Assembly (NCBI GenBank): GCA_958510875.1
Contig: OY294067.1
Span: forward strand, 281,933,242-281,997,241
DNA from: Endomychus coccineus
Lineage: Eukaryota; Arthropoda; Insecta; Coleoptera; Endomychidae
Length of the DNA stretch: 64,000 nucleotides
Direction of reading: 5' to 3'
In this document: positions 1-11,678 of the stretch, piece after piece
Layout: the number at the start of each line of letters is the position of its first letter
Position numbering within the stretch: the first letter of the stretch is position 1
Translations under genes and position numbers: made by a program
Notes under the pieces: generated by a model
What the model was told of the DNA's origin: nothing
What the model saw: the letters and a program-made list of their open reading frames with translations, nothing else
The model's database searches: none

Positions 1-131
1 GTGAGTTCATATACAGTTCTTGATTTTTCCGGTAAAAGGTTAAATTCCACATCTCACGCCTGTACTCTTATCTCAGTTGGTGTTAATTGCATCAATTCAT
101 CCTCACTTTGCAGTAAATCCATTTCTAACAT
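1..131 (-). pseudogene. Tyrosine recombinase-like N-terminal fragment, runs off the window
   Basis: On the minus strand an ATG at 131-129 opens a frame starting MLEMDLLQSEDELMQLTP. It continues after one in-frame TGA into a segment reading NLLPEKSRTVYELT and leaves the window at base 1. The LPEKS-R-x-Y-E pattern resembles the start of the helical core-binding region of Crypton/DIRS-type tyrosine recombinases of animals. That family match is from memory of the motif only. The stop codon (about codon 26) suggests a decayed copy, unless the real start lies downstream. The catalytic part would lie outside the window. A separate C-terminal tyrosine recombinase remnant occurs at 61756-62055. Other N-terminal helical proteins are possible. 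Confidence 0.35.
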
Positions 132-969
132 GACAACTTTTCAAAATTGACAATGACAAAGTAAACAGTAAACAAACATATTCAACAAACGTCATCAGCG
201 GTAAACATAGTAACGCAGGGCCCAGTTACCTTTAATAAAATAATTTAGTTATTTGGATATTGATAATGAAACGCAATTTAAATATGAAAAAGTCGATTTT
301 GCGTGGAATTGGAAAAAATTATATGTTTCACACGGCAGAAAAGCTGCGCTCAGCTATGAAACACCAGCCGCGGCATTAAATCTTGTGCTTTTATGCCTAG
401 TAAAACAAATAACTATATGTATGTAAACAATTTCACAAAGCTAACTATTATATATACAGTAATCACAGATAATATAAATGATATAAATAAAATGATACAG
501 ATTGAATAACCACAGATGAAACAATGTCTGGGAATACACATAAATAAAATATTGAATCTCTGTAAGACCTCCATAGGAACAGCTCTGTCTTTGGATTTTG
601 CCTTACCGTTATCGGTACTGTTGATTTTTATGAAGCAATTGACTCAAGGTAACGTCATAACCCGATCTTTCACTGTCGTGGATTCAAATTTGTATTTTAT
701 ACCTTTATCAAATTAGTCTTCATCTTCTATGTATATAAGGATCGTAATATAATATCATAAAATATAGGTATATTGATTCGTACGTAAGTATAAGCATATA
801 TCTATTTAAGAACTTTGATTACTGAAATCGTAGATCTGAATAACATGTTCATTTTGACATAAATATTGTTAAGTTTTACTTCACAATATATATTTAATTC
901 CAATTTTTGAAAAATACTGAAGCAAACCTATCTCATCACATTACCAGTATACCACCTTTGCATTGGAAG
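132..969. other. AT-rich stretch with no recognised gene
   Basis: No frame longer than about 66 codons and no recognisable domain on either strand. The sequence is AT-rich with short A/T runs. Positions 200-390 are somewhat GC-richer but show no conserved protein signal. Confidence 0.5.
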
Positions 970-977
970 TTCTTAAG

Positions 978-2084
978 TAGTGTTGCCCAAAATCGGTCTC
1001 GGTCTTGTTCTTTCATTTTTGCAAGACCAAGACCAAGACTGACCGTGCAAGATTTGAGCAAGAACAAGACTAAGCCTGCGAGACTCTTGCGTCTTGCCGT
1101 TAGGACTGAGTGTCGTTTCAGGGAGCGAACAGGCTTAATTTATAATACAAGAAATTGACACATAGAAAACAAACGAAACAAAATAAAAGAAAGTACTAGT
1201 ACATACAATTTTGAAGAAGAAAATAGGAAGACGTAAAGTACATATATAAATGACTATCAGTGCATTTCCGTTGAAGGGGGAATTTACGCAGTCCGAATAA
1301 GTAAATAAAAAATAATATATTAAATATAGTATGAAAATAATGAAAACGAAAAATAAACTATATAGAATAAAGCGTAATAAAATTATATGTAGTATGTTAC
1401 AGAGAAAATGTGTATTTTCTTAATATTTCAAAAGTTGCAGGCCGAAAATGAGATCTTACAAACTAATTTGAAATCTAACTTATAATAATAAGGTAGGTAT
1501 AAGAGCGAAAAGCAGGACGCTACAATGGCATGCGTCTGTACGCCGCATGCGGCATCCTTTGATTTGCGACGGCATCCTTTAATGAGAGCCGGCACGTGCC
1601 AAGGCGGCGCTGTACAAGGCGACACTATCTAAGCGAATGGACTATAAGTAATAGTATATATTCCCAATCGAGCTTTGCTTCGCTTCGAGTCTAATGTAAT
1701 AATTGATTTTACTCTAATCCTTGTTGTTCTCGGAAAACTTATCACGTTTACAATTTGACATGAGTGACGAAGATTCAAATAGTTCTAGTCGGAGTAGTGA
1801 GAGTTGGAGTTATAGATCTAAAAGACCTAAAACCAAATTTGATGAGTTTTTCGAAATAATTCATGCATCCCAAATTGCTTTGTGTAAATTGTGCCAACAT
1901 AAAAAGGTTGAATAAAAATGAAAAACAAACACTAATAGGTAATTGCGGGACTTGCGAGACTCTTGCTGCAAGACTAAGACCAAGACTGGGAGCGCAATAC
2001 CAAGACCAAGACCAGGTGTATTGGCGCTAGACCAAGACCAAGACTGGTTAAGTCTCGTTTTGTTCTTGCATTTGGGCAACACTA
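978..2084. mobile_element. Non-autonomous hAT-type DNA transposon
   Basis: The ends form an inverted repeat: TAGTGTTGCCCAAA at 978 and its complement ending at 2084. They are flanked by 8-bp direct repeats, TTCTTAAG (970-977) and TACTTAAG (2085-2092), which differ at one base. An 8-bp target duplication and ends of the AGTGTTGCCCA kind are typical of hAT elements. Inside both ends there are repeated CAAGACCAAGACC-type motifs (roughly 1000-1090 and 1950-2065), likely subterminal transposase-binding sites. No full transposase is present. The only coding trace is a short BED-finger-like frame at 1721-1915, so it is probably an internally deleted derivative moved by a related autonomous element. 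Confidence 0.75.
1721..1915 (+). pseudogene. BED zinc-finger-like N-terminal remnant of hAT transposase
   Basis: A 60-odd codon frame inside the hAT-type element. A serine/acidic stretch (DEDSNSSSRSSES) is followed by KTKFDEFFE and then a CKLC pair with HKK. This matches the first half of a BED zinc finger, the DNA-binding domain at the N-terminus of many hAT transposases. The closing His/Cys half of the finger and the RNase H-like catalytic domain are absent because the frame stops at 1915. It is most likely the 5' stub left by internal deletion. A better start is the internal ATG before SDEDSN, at about 1760. Confidence 0.5.
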
Positions 2085-2092
2085 TACTTAAG

Positions 2093-3734
2093 TAATCAAA
2101 AATCGATGGTGGTAGCTGTATTTCCCAGTGCGATAAAGGGCAACATTAGGGCTTTCGAATTTACTCAATTACATCAGAGTCAATTCTGTGTTGGAAATAT
2201 CCAACTTCCGATAAATATGGGACCAGTCACGTTTTAATGACCGCATGGACCATTCTTCTCTGTTAGCTCAGCGCATCAAGGGCCTGTGGAAAAATGGAAT
2301 GTGAAAATGTACACTAAATGAATAAACACACATTATTGGTGGAATCATTAATTCTATGTAAAAAAACGAACGCCGATAGTAATCACCTTCAAGGAGGAAT
2401 TGTTTCATAATTATTGCTTTTTTTCTCTCAATTGAAGTAATTTTTTAAGTTTTAGCTAACGATTAAAAGACAAGCTTAATTATTATGTTATCAGATGTTA
2501 CAGCTTACTGGTTTGTCAAAAGAAAATAGCTGCACCGCCAAGAAGTTCGTCATGCGGTTTTGCTTTGATTCAAATCAAGTTTTCCATAGTTAGGTATTCT
2601 CTTGAGGCTTTTCGGAAAGTATAAAGGAAGTGGTATGGGAGATTCAATTTACCTTCAATACTAACTTATGAAGCTCAAACTTCTATCGTATTTGTGTATC
2701 TATATAGCCATAAGCTGTATAGAAAATGATTATATATTAAATAGATTTCAGGATAATCTGAAGCTGAACAATTGTTATTCTACATTATTCAAGAAGGTGT
2801 GTATAATTTTTCGTTGCAACGTTACAAAATAATTCCAATAATCTGTTCGGATTTCTTCAAAATCTTATCCCCTACAGTTATTCCATATTTTCAAATTCAA
2901 TTCAGATGATTTGGGAACAAGTCAAGATAATTAAGTTACATTTGATGAAGCTTCTTAACAAATAAATTGATAATGCGTGAATGGTAGTTGGAAGATTAAA
3001 TCTTCGGAGAGAGACTTGCTAACCTTCTGTCTATGGGTAGAATTTAATAGCGCAATAATATTTTGTGTGTTCAGGATAATTGGTCATTTGCATTTTGCGT
3101 GATCTAATTGAATTTCAAGTAGTTCTTGGATAAATACGCTTTGCCATGATCAGCTGAGCACACAATTCCGTCCAATGAAATCCTACTATTTTTAAAGGAA
3201 TTTGCGAATTTTGTCAATGAGGCTGCGACTGTATGCGACATGATAGTATGATACCTCCTACTGTATATTCTGAAAATTAACTGCAGTGTTTCAAATCACA
3301 ATCAACACTTTGATAAACACAGTAACGAAGGATCTTCGTTCTATTTGTTATTTTTTCATACAATTGGCACTTGACTAGAAAATGTATCTCATGATTATGA
3401 TTCTTGAATGAAAATTTTATCCGCAGAGCATATAATGCTGAACTTACCACGGAAGTGAAAGGGGATGTAAATATTTAAGTTAGTAAGTAGGTTAACGCTT
3501 GTCGGAAATAATGGCATACGTTTATCGTAGGGTGCAATAAGCAGAAAATTCCACGAACCGTAACTTCAATATTTACAGTGCAATAAAGGGGATTTAAGTC
3601 GAACAAGATTCAAACATCGGTATCCATCCAAAAGTGAAAAAACATTAACACATATGTGAAAATTCAAATACTAGATGGCGCTCTCATAGTAGCCCTTATT
3701 GCATGCACCATTAAAAGTCCACTAACCCCTTTCT
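2093..3734. other. AT-rich stretch with no recognised gene
   Basis: No open frame with recognisable domains on either strand and no long repeat shared with the rest of the window that I could see. It lies between the hAT target duplication and the Penelope-like fragment. Confidence 0.45.
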
Positions 3735-4640
3735 GACGATCAACCTAACCAGTATATAGAGAAAATTAAGAAATGTTTGAAAAAGTATGTTATAAATGTT
3801 GCGCATAAGCTTACTAACTGTGTTGGGAAATATTTCTCAAATCTAAAACCTGTAATACCTAAAGGTAAACAAACCCACACAGTATACCAATGAAATTGCT
3901 TAGATTGTGATGGGACTTATACTGTATGGCCATAAGTATAGCACAAGAAACAAAAACTTAGGAAATTCCACCGCCCTTGCTAAACATTGCTTTGATTATA
4001 ACCATCAATTCGATTACAAAAATGTTAATATTTTAACTAATCAAACCAATTATTATAAAAGATCTATTCTGGAGATGATTCACATAAAACGTGACTCCAA
4101 ATCTGTAAATCATAGGACTGACGTTCAAACACTAAGTCATATTTATACTAATTTAATTAATCAATATTCTTGCAAATTCCTACATGCATCCTTATAATGT
4201 TAAAAGTACATTTTAGGTAGAATTGTGAAAAGTATATTTCAGAGGCCAGACCTTCTTTTATTACCTAATAAAACATCTGGTTCGACAGTAAATACTTGAA
4301 CTCGTCTCGTTTGTTAGTCGTTCATAGACTGTGATGAAATGTGTTCGTATTTTTTGAGAGTTCTAGTAGATAGTGGATTCTTGATATATTATACTTATGA
4401 CATTGTTGTGTTACAATTTCGATTTCGTGTTTCTGTTCGTTTCGGCGACGTTGGCATTTTAAACGAAATTGGTGCGATAAAGACGCTTTGTGTTAATACA
4501 ATTAGTTCTAAGTAATCAGGTTATTGAAATAATACGTCCTCTGATGATGGTCGTGAGACCGAAACGTACGTAAAGACTAAAACATAAAGCATAAGTGCTA
4601 ATGTGACCTATTTCCCGAGAATTTATATATAAAAGAAGAA
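3735..4640 (+). mobile_element. Penelope-like element, 5'-truncated 3' end (copy A)
   Basis: The 3907-4197 frame carries the C-terminal half of a PLE GIY-YIG endonuclease region. It includes GHKYSTRNKNLGN, a KHCF...H-x-FDY stretch and an ILEMIHIK helix, matching the copies at 7924-8145 and 50214-51017. The preceding 150 bp (about 3750-3900) encode the upstream linker and the NCLDCDGTY equivalent of the Cys pair, in a frame broken by a stop and shifts. The ~440 bp after the stop (4198) are the 3' noncoding region and contain a hammerhead motif at 4535-4577. The reverse transcriptase part is missing, so this is a dead 5'-truncated insertion. Confidence 0.7.
4535..4577 (+). ncRNA. Hammerhead ribozyme motif in Penelope-like 3' region
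   Basis: The core CTGATGA (4541-4547) is followed by a stem-II hairpin GGTC-GTGA-GACC (4549-4560) and then GAAA (4561-4564). The last A pairs with T4571 as the A15.1-U16.1 pair. A two-base-pair stem III (CG/CG around a TA loop, 4565-4570) leads to cleavage base A4572. Stem I pairs 4536-4540 with 4573-4577 at four of five positions. Hammerheads of this short-stem-III kind are known in PLE terminal repeats. One base (T4548) between the core and stem II is extra relative to the textbook consensus. Self-cleavage activity is inferred, not shown. Confidence 0.65.
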
Positions 4641-4804
4641 TCGTTCTGTTTATCAATGTTTCCATGTAATCTAGAAAAGTATAGATGACTAACGATATGC
4701 GTCTGCAGCCAACTTTGTATTAAAATCGAATTGAAACTGCAGACAGCATTGAACTGGTAGTGTCTGGAAGTGTATTATGAGAAAACGGTGCAGTATATGG
4801 CCAG

Positions 4805-6593
4805 TTTTTTTTCGTACTTTGACTACCCGAGAGGGATAGCCATAATATTCCAAGAACATCGTGTGAGCCAGCGGTGGAATTTTCTTGGATTTGGAGGTTA
4901 TAAGCATAGGGTAAGACCACAACTTCGCTGTTCTATAGAAAAATGAAGTTTGGTGAGAAGAAGTTCGGCAGGTCGCGAGCTAGACAATGAAGGGGTGATT
5001 AGTTTGAGCTCGTCTAGTCCGCCTATCTGGAATCTCGTGATGGAATAACAGACGAGATTTGTGAACACCGGCCATAGGAAAAGGGGGAATCTCGCACTTT
5101 CTACGATGATCTAGAGAGGTCAATGAACTCGGTAAGTGTGATATCATTAATCAGACGAATAGCCCTTTTCTGGATAGAGTCCGAGAACTTCAGCATGTGA
5201 ACACTATTCTAGTACAGGTCGAATCTGTGCTTTGTAGATTATGAAGAGTGACCGGGATGTAAAGTAGCTCTCGGCACGGAATATAAAACCAAGTTTTTGT
5301 GAAGCGGTTTTTTCAATAGACCTCACATGATCATCTCATGAGAGGGTGTTGTTGGAGGTGATCCCGAGCATGGATATGGAAGACTTCATAGGAATAGTTG
5401 TACCTGACATCATATTAGGGATTGTGGGATCCGACTTCCGGGAGAAGACGCAAGCTTGAGTTTTTATTGCATTAAATTCTACATCAAATCCCATTTCAAA
5501 ACCCTTGTCAGATCTTCATTAATTGCGTCAACCTGCCCTTGTCTAGTTCCTCTGGATTCATTGCATGGTATAGGATCTCTAGATGAGAGAGCTGTATGAA
5601 GTGTACACTCATCTGCAAAGTTGTGTATGGGACAGCTGGTCACTTCCGTGTTGAGCAGAAACAAAGTTGGTGCCAAAACAGGTCCCTATGGAACACCATA
5701 TTTATAGACATTGTATCGGAGGTGAATTTCAACCACCACATGGAGTGATTTATCTGAGAGAATACTCGATAGTTAGCGACGAAGTTGAGGCGGTAAACCA
5801 TATGGCGGCAGTTTCCCAAAAATGTTCTGGTGCCAGATTCGGTCAAATGCTTTGGAAATATACAATGCTACAGCTAGAGATTCTCCATGGTTTTCAATAG
5901 ATTTCTGCTATACATGTGTTATGTGGGCTAGCAGGTCTCCTGTTAATCTCTGCTGACGAAAGCCATATTGCCGGTCATTCAAGATGTTAGAGCTCTCTAG
6001 GTATTGGATGAGCTCGATGTTGATTGCTTTCTCCATCACTTTAGACATCACAGATCATAGTGAACTGGGTCTAAAATTATCAGGAAGGATATTGCCTGTT
6101 TTTGGAATTGGTTGAACTCTAGTTGTTTTTCAGCTGGAAGGAAATACACCAAGTTTGTATGAAAGTGTGAACAACCTGCAGGAACATTCCTTGAGAACGA
6201 CAGGTGGAATTCCGTCTGACCCCATATACTTTTTGTATTGAGATCAAGCAGAATGCGCCTAGTTGGGCTTCCCTGTGGATCCAAAGTGGTATTCGCTTCA
6301 AACATTCCAGCAAAAAGATTGGCTTTTTCTTGTGATGTAGTAGCCAGTGTGTTCATCTTTGGTTAGGGGGGAATTAACTGAATATGAAATTTCTAGCAAT
6401 TGCTTTGGTGAAAGTCCAAAACGAACGAGTCATTCGGGCATTTGATAAGCTTTGATCTTATTTTGGCATTACATTCCTCTTTCGAAGCGTATATTGTTTC
6501 ATTGCATATAATTCAGCCCGAATTCTGTTCTGATGTCCAGACATGAGTTATCGCTTCAACGAAGGTATGCTGTTTTTTGAAGCGACGGCCCTA
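4805..6593 (-). pseudogene. Jockey-like non-LTR retrotransposon, RT domain and 3' end, decayed
   Basis: Minus-strand translation gives a LINE reverse transcriptase broken by stops and frameshifts. Readable pieces in order are an ATTSQEKANLFA segment upstream of RT (near 6340), the KVMEKAINIELIQYL and YGFRQQRLTGDLL blocks (about 6030-5930), motif A as ISKAFDRIWH (about 5850), a motif B remnant GPVLAPTLFLL, and motif C as FADE (about 5615) where FADD is expected. The loss of a catalytic Asp and several stops show it is dead. The C-terminal region LPYAYNLQ (about 4900) precedes the 3' end, marked by a T-run (4806-4812) equal to a poly(A) tail on the minus strand. The same tail context recurs at 18462 and 35412. 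It is cut by the foldback element at 6594. Confidence 0.75.
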
Positions 6594-6595
6594 TA

Positions 6596-7604
6596 GTCCA
6601 GGCAACGAACCGAAAAAAAAAACATAGTAAGCTAGAATTTCAAAAATGTTTTTGCATTTTGTTCCTGATACCCCATAGATCATTCGTGACTTTCAAGACC
6701 GCGGGGGTCGAGCTTTCTACCCTCCCAAAACGGGGTTTCAACTCCTCAGAGGAGCATTCTTATAAAAACAATCCAAAAGTTTAGAAAATGAATGAATTAA
6801 GAGTCGAAAATGACCCCTATTATGTTTTTTGGGTCGCTGATTACGATTCCGCAGTTAGTTTTGTCGGAAAACCCCCTCCAGATGGGAAATTTGGAAAATT
6901 TATATAAAATATATAATTTATAACTTTGTTGCAAAAATGACTAGAGGTCAAGAAACCTACTAGAGGTTATTTTTGCAACAAAATTATACTTTATTTTTCA
7001 TAACCTTCTCAGAAAAATCTCAAATTTCCCGAATTTTCCATCTGGAGAGTTTTTTGGGAAAAATAACAACGGAATCATGATCAACGACTCAAAAAACCTA
7101 CTAGAGTTAATTTTTGCAACAAAATTATACTTTATTATTCATAACCGTATCAGAAAAATCTCAAATTTCCGAATTTTCCATCTGGAGAGTGTTTTGGGAA
7201 AAATAACAGCGGGATCGTGATCAGCGATCCAAAAAACCTACTAGAGGTCATTTTTGCAACAAAATTATAAATCATATATTATATATCAATTTTCCAAATT
7301 GGAGGGAGTTTTCCGGGAAAACTAACTGCGGAATCGTGATCAGCGACCCAAAAAACATACCAGGGGTCATTTTCGGCTCTTAATTCATTAATTTTCTGTA
7401 CTTTTGGATTGTTTTTATAAGAACGCTCCTCTGAGGGGTTGAAACCCCGTTTTGGAGGGGTAGAATAGTCGACCCCCGCGGTCTTGATTGATAGTCATGA
7501 ATGATCTATAAAGTATTAGGAACAAAATGCAGAAAAAAATTTGAAATTCTAGCTTACTATATTTTGTTTTTATTATGGCCTTTTTCCAGGCTCATAGCCT
7601 GGAC
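6596..7604. mobile_element. Foldback element I: long-TIR, non-coding, TA-flanked
   Basis: Two inverted arms of roughly 310 bp (about 6596-6905 and 7300-7604) share the GTCCAGGC terminus, the GACCGCGGGGGTCGA motif, and long matching stretches around GTTTCAACTCCTCAGAGGAG. TA dinucleotides lie immediately outside (6594-6595 and 7605-7606), consistent with TA target duplication as in Tc1/mariner-like elements. A 3-bp CTA reading is also possible. The centre contains tandem units (see the separate entry). There is no transposase, so the element is non-autonomous. Arms differ by scattered substitutions and small indels, so insertion is not recent. Confidence 0.7.
6935..7275. repeat. Tandem ~140-bp units in the centre of foldback element I
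   Basis: Units containing CCTACTAGAGG, TTTTTGCAACAAAATTATA, TTTTCCATCTGGAGAGT and ATCGTGATCAGCGA-type segments occur two to three times head to tail. The same segments also form the inner end of the arms, in inverted orientation relative to the left arm. The central array therefore appears to have grown by duplicating the inner part of the right arm. Confidence 0.6.
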
Positions 7605-7619
7605 TACTAGAACAGATTT

Positions 7620-8700
7620 TATTGAACCATCGTTCACTTTATCAAATTGATGTACTTGAACTAGATTGAAATTTGTTAATCGAATAATTAACATGGCTAT
7701 TCTTTCTATGTTCTACATTGCAATATGTTTTGTATGAATTACATACCAAACATACTATAATATAAACATTACATACCAAACATACTATTATATTTCCTTT
7801 ACATGTGTGTAGACAGCTAATACAATTATGTGGATTTAATTTGAATTATTTCTCAGAATATTTCTTGAAGAGATTCAATTGAATTGACAACATAAAGTGC
7901 TATTTCGAAATATCGGAATTTGGTTATATTTGAATCAGATTGTCATAAAGGTTTGAAAGATTTGAATCAATTTTATCATTAACATAATTGGTTTTCTTAA
8001 TTTGGATAGTTTTTAATATCAAACGTTTATCATTCTTTTCAATATTCAGAATTTTTGTATTGTCATAGTCAAATGAATGGTCGGTATCCCTTATGTGTTT
8101 ATCAAGTGTAGTTGATGAATTCCTCGTATATTTATGTCCGTTCAATCATTTATCGATATATTGGGAAGATTGGCCTATGTATACTTTCTCGCAATCTTTA
8201 CAACGGATAGAGCATATAGAAAAGGTTATTTTTCAAAAGGTATGCTGCTTTTCAGTTTTGTAAAGAGACTGTTCTGGTTTAAAGAGTATATATTTAGATT
8301 ATAAGGTTTTACTTATACTCAATTTTTTCGAAAGATAATCAATTAATGGTAATGATAAAATTTGTTTTTCCACTGAATCCTCATTACTTGTTTTTATTGT
8401 AGCAGTTACACAATTTATGAATTTTATCTTTGGTTGTTTTAGAATCAACTCAATCAACAGGATAATTCTTTACTAAAGTGACTTTTGTATTATCAATTGA
8501 TATTATTGTTCTCAGTTCTCAGGAGAAGTGAGTTTAATAGCTCTATCTATAAAACTTATGACAACCTCTGTTTTGTATTATTTAGATATATTAGAATTGA
8601 AATTTTGCTATATCTTCTTGACCAAGTAGGTTTTGCGTATCATCTCCGTATTAACGTTTCGATATTTCATTGATACCTTAGTCAAAAATATATTTATTTA
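7620..8700 (-). pseudogene. Penelope-like element fragment (copy B): RT end plus GIY-YIG region
   Basis: On the minus strand the RT/linker region (about 8660-8480) matches the TWSRRY/QEDIPIA region of copy C at 56150-56300. It leads into a Cys-pair plus KVYIGQSSQYID block (about 8215-8150), the GIY-YIG-type endonuclease signature of Penelope-like elements. A stop interrupts the frame, and then the 73-codon open frame 8145-7924 (GHKYTRNSSTTLDKH ... KTIQIKK) gives the C-terminus. About 200 bp of 3' noncoding sequence (around 7630-7690) is also shared with copy C at 55360-55410. Downstream sequence ends at the foldback element boundary near 7606. Confidence 0.7.
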
Positions 8701-9947
8701 TTATTATGCACTATATAATATAAATCCGATATTCATTTTGATAACACTAGTTCACAATAAAATGATTAGATAACCGACACTCGATTTATGTAATGCATGT
8801 TTTATTTCCATTAACGAGCCTCTGCACTCATAAACATAATAGAATTAAACTGTTCGAGTATAAACCTGACTAATGGTATATTACAACAAATCGATAACCG
8901 AGCTTGAACATAACTGCTTCCAATAAAAGATCAATTAGCTGCAGAATACAGATACTTGGAAACTCATCAATCAAAACGTTTGATTGATGATCGTTTGACG
9001 AAGAATTAGGTGTGTAAACTCAATTTAAACATGTGTTTAACCAAACCATTCGTACTTGATTGCTTTGTATTTCCAGTTTGCTGCCTTTATAAGTGTCCGA
9101 GATACTGAAGCTCTCACTTTCACGAGGCAAGGAAAGTTAAATTTATCTCGAGTAGAACTTCCCGTATCATCTGAAGTTTCTTGCTCAGTGTTGCAGCGTA
9201 TCCGACCTCTTCATGTCAAAGGATACAAAAGTTGTCTGTTTTCAATTAAGTGCATGAGGCAAAGTAATGACAAATAAAGCACCTTGGCGTTGAACTCCAA
9301 ACTGTAACTAATAGCCTAGTGAATAATAATTTTGAAAAATCCAACTCTGTAATGTTTAGAATTTCTTTCTTGTTGTTCACAGAAATTGAAAACATAAGTC
9401 AAACTTTACACTCCAAAAATACAATGGGAATGGAATGTTTTATTTTATATTTTACGATAGATATTTTTCAACCATTTACTTGCGTGTATTATGTAGTTTT
9501 CTGACTATTCTTGTTCTTCTAATATTACTATGAATCAAAATAATCTTTGTTTTGAGTTTTCCAAAATATGTTGTTTTCTTATCAAATATTCACTGTTATT
9601 GACAAAATGCATAGGAAGTGTGAATCATTTACATACATTTCATGTTATTTCCGAAAACAAGACGTTTCAATTTAATAATTTAATTCTCGTTGTTTCTTGG
9701 CGATTCTTGATATTCAGATTAATAGACATTTCTGGGCTTGTCCCAGGTACAACTAAATGTTCTGCGTGCTGGTCACAATGATTTGAAACTGCATCATGAA
9801 TGAGAATTTCAATAGGAAATGCAGAATATCTCGAAAGGATGATAAGAAAAAAAATGGCGCAAAACCTAAAATATTCTCTCAAAGATGATTGCGATTTCAT
9901 ACATATTGGTATGAGAGTATGGATTCTTTAAGGGTTATCCTCATTCG
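8701..9947. other. No recognised gene
   Basis: Small frames at 9056-9277 and 9530-9781 show no domain, no splice context and no similarity to anything else in the window. I treat them as chance. The stretch is AT-rich. Confidence 0.45.
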
Positions 9948-9949
9948 TA

Positions 9950-10810
9950 CCAGGATATCAAAAATTATCTTGGTCAAGGGTGGTTGTGGAATCTAAAACG
10001 TGTGTCTTACTTTACGTTTGAAATAATTATGTCACTGTCACACTGACATCATCAATAACCTACAAATTTCATACCTATTTATTTCAGTTGTAAAACAGTA
10101 ATGAACTACAAATTATGAAATAACGGTTTTAGTAACAAGAAAAACTGAATTACAGTAATTGTTGGAAATGTCCCCCGTTATGGTTGCACATTGCTGAACT
10201 ATTCTTTGTTGAAGTTCTTGCAAATTGTTTACCGGAGTTGCGAAAATCTTGTTTTTTAAGTAAGGAAATATAAAATAGTCCATAATTGTCAAACAAGGTG
10301 ATCTCGTAGGAAACTCAACTTCTGTATGCAAACTTATCAGTCGGTCATCAAAAAACTCGAGGAGAAAAGCAATATTTTCTCGTGTAGTATGTGCGGTTGC
10401 ACAGTCATGCTGGAAATAACCGTACCGAAGTTCATCATCGTTTAACTGTTGCACAAATTCAGCCAAAAAGTTGTATCTGTACCTTTCTGCGTTGACGGTG
10501 AAATCGAAAAAAATTGGCTCAATTATTCTTCTGCGAGAAACTGCCATCCAAACACCAATTTGAGCATGATGTAGTGGCGATTCAGTAAAAACATGAGGGT
10601 TATCACTGTTCCACATTCGCATATTTTGAGAATTAATGTATCCCAAAAAGTGGAACCACGCTTCGTCAGAAAAAAAAAGTTAAGTCCAGAAGATCGTCAT
10701 TCATTAAATTATTGACAAATCAATGGCAGTAAGCAAGGCGTCTGGGGTGGTCTGTGGGCAGAAGAGCTTGATGTGCTTGCATCTTATATGGATGCATGTT
10801 CAAGTCTTTC
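9950..10810 (-). pseudogene. DD41D mariner-family transposase, truncated copy 1
   Basis: The left terminus CCAGGATATCAAAAATTATC (after TA at 9948-9949) is the same TIR found at 53130 and 58753. The minus-strand frame 10646-10113 holds GYINSQNMRMW, YFQHDCATAHT and IMDYFIFPYLKNKIF. The spacing between the second Asp (HDCATAHT) and the third (IMDYF) is 41 residues, the DD41D pattern of rosa-like mariners. Upstream, DLNMHPYKMQAHQALLP (about 10810-10750) lies in a shifted frame. Homology to copy 2 ends at about 10810, so the N-terminal DNA-binding half and the other TIR are missing. About 70 bp near the C-terminus is deleted relative to copy 2. It cannot encode active transposase. Confidence 0.75.
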
Positions 10811-11678
10811 CAAACACAAACGTTGACTAAAATTTTGTGCTGTGTGGTAAGAGGCACAACTGCGTTTCTAAGGAACAGTGACCATGAGAAAAATAGTTGT
10901 ATGTATAAGGAGAATTCACTCCATCTTTCCTCGTAGTGAAACAACCCCTTGGCAGAACATGATCTGAAGTCTGAAGAGTTGGGATTCATCACTAATGATC
11001 TACTAGATTTACAGATTTCGATCTGGCATGAAATTGTTAAAAAACAAAAAAATCACTTTGGTCTTTTGTCTAAGACTTGACAATTTTAGCTTTTGGTTCA
11101 AAAATATTCCCTAGCAGATCCAAATCGATACGTTCAATCAATTTCTTCTTTACTCTAATTCATGAGCTTAGGTATTACTACATTATATAGACTGCACATA
11201 ATTTTGTACATTCAAAGCTATTCTATTCCGTTACATTTACTGTAAGATGTTTTACAGTATCACAAACTTCAGTATTTTACGAGATCATAAATGTGATCCG
11301 GCAACATAAAGCTTATTTGTTTAAGACAAGTTTATTATTAAGCTAGCTACCTATACAATTAAGGAGTATAATTGATGTATTTTAATTGAAAGAAATGTTT
11401 TACATATTGATATTTGCTATGAAGCTTCCGATTATTCGAAGAGTTCTGAAATCCAATAATGGATTCGTCTATTGCGATTACATCAATTTATTAAACATAC
11501 ATCCTTTCTCCATCATATCATCATGAACACGTTCTCTCAGGGATGGAATGTGGAATCGATTTTAAAAACATAGTAGAACATCACATTGTCGGTCGACTAT
11601 CTATCCGCTTCTTTCTCTTCATAGCACTGCGACCCAAGCTAAACTTTAATGGCTAGAGTCTAGACCTTATTGTGGATA
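10811..11678. other. No recognised gene
   Basis: AT-rich, no conserved protein signal on either strand. It borders the truncated mariner on the left and the tandem duplication on the right. Confidence 0.4.
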
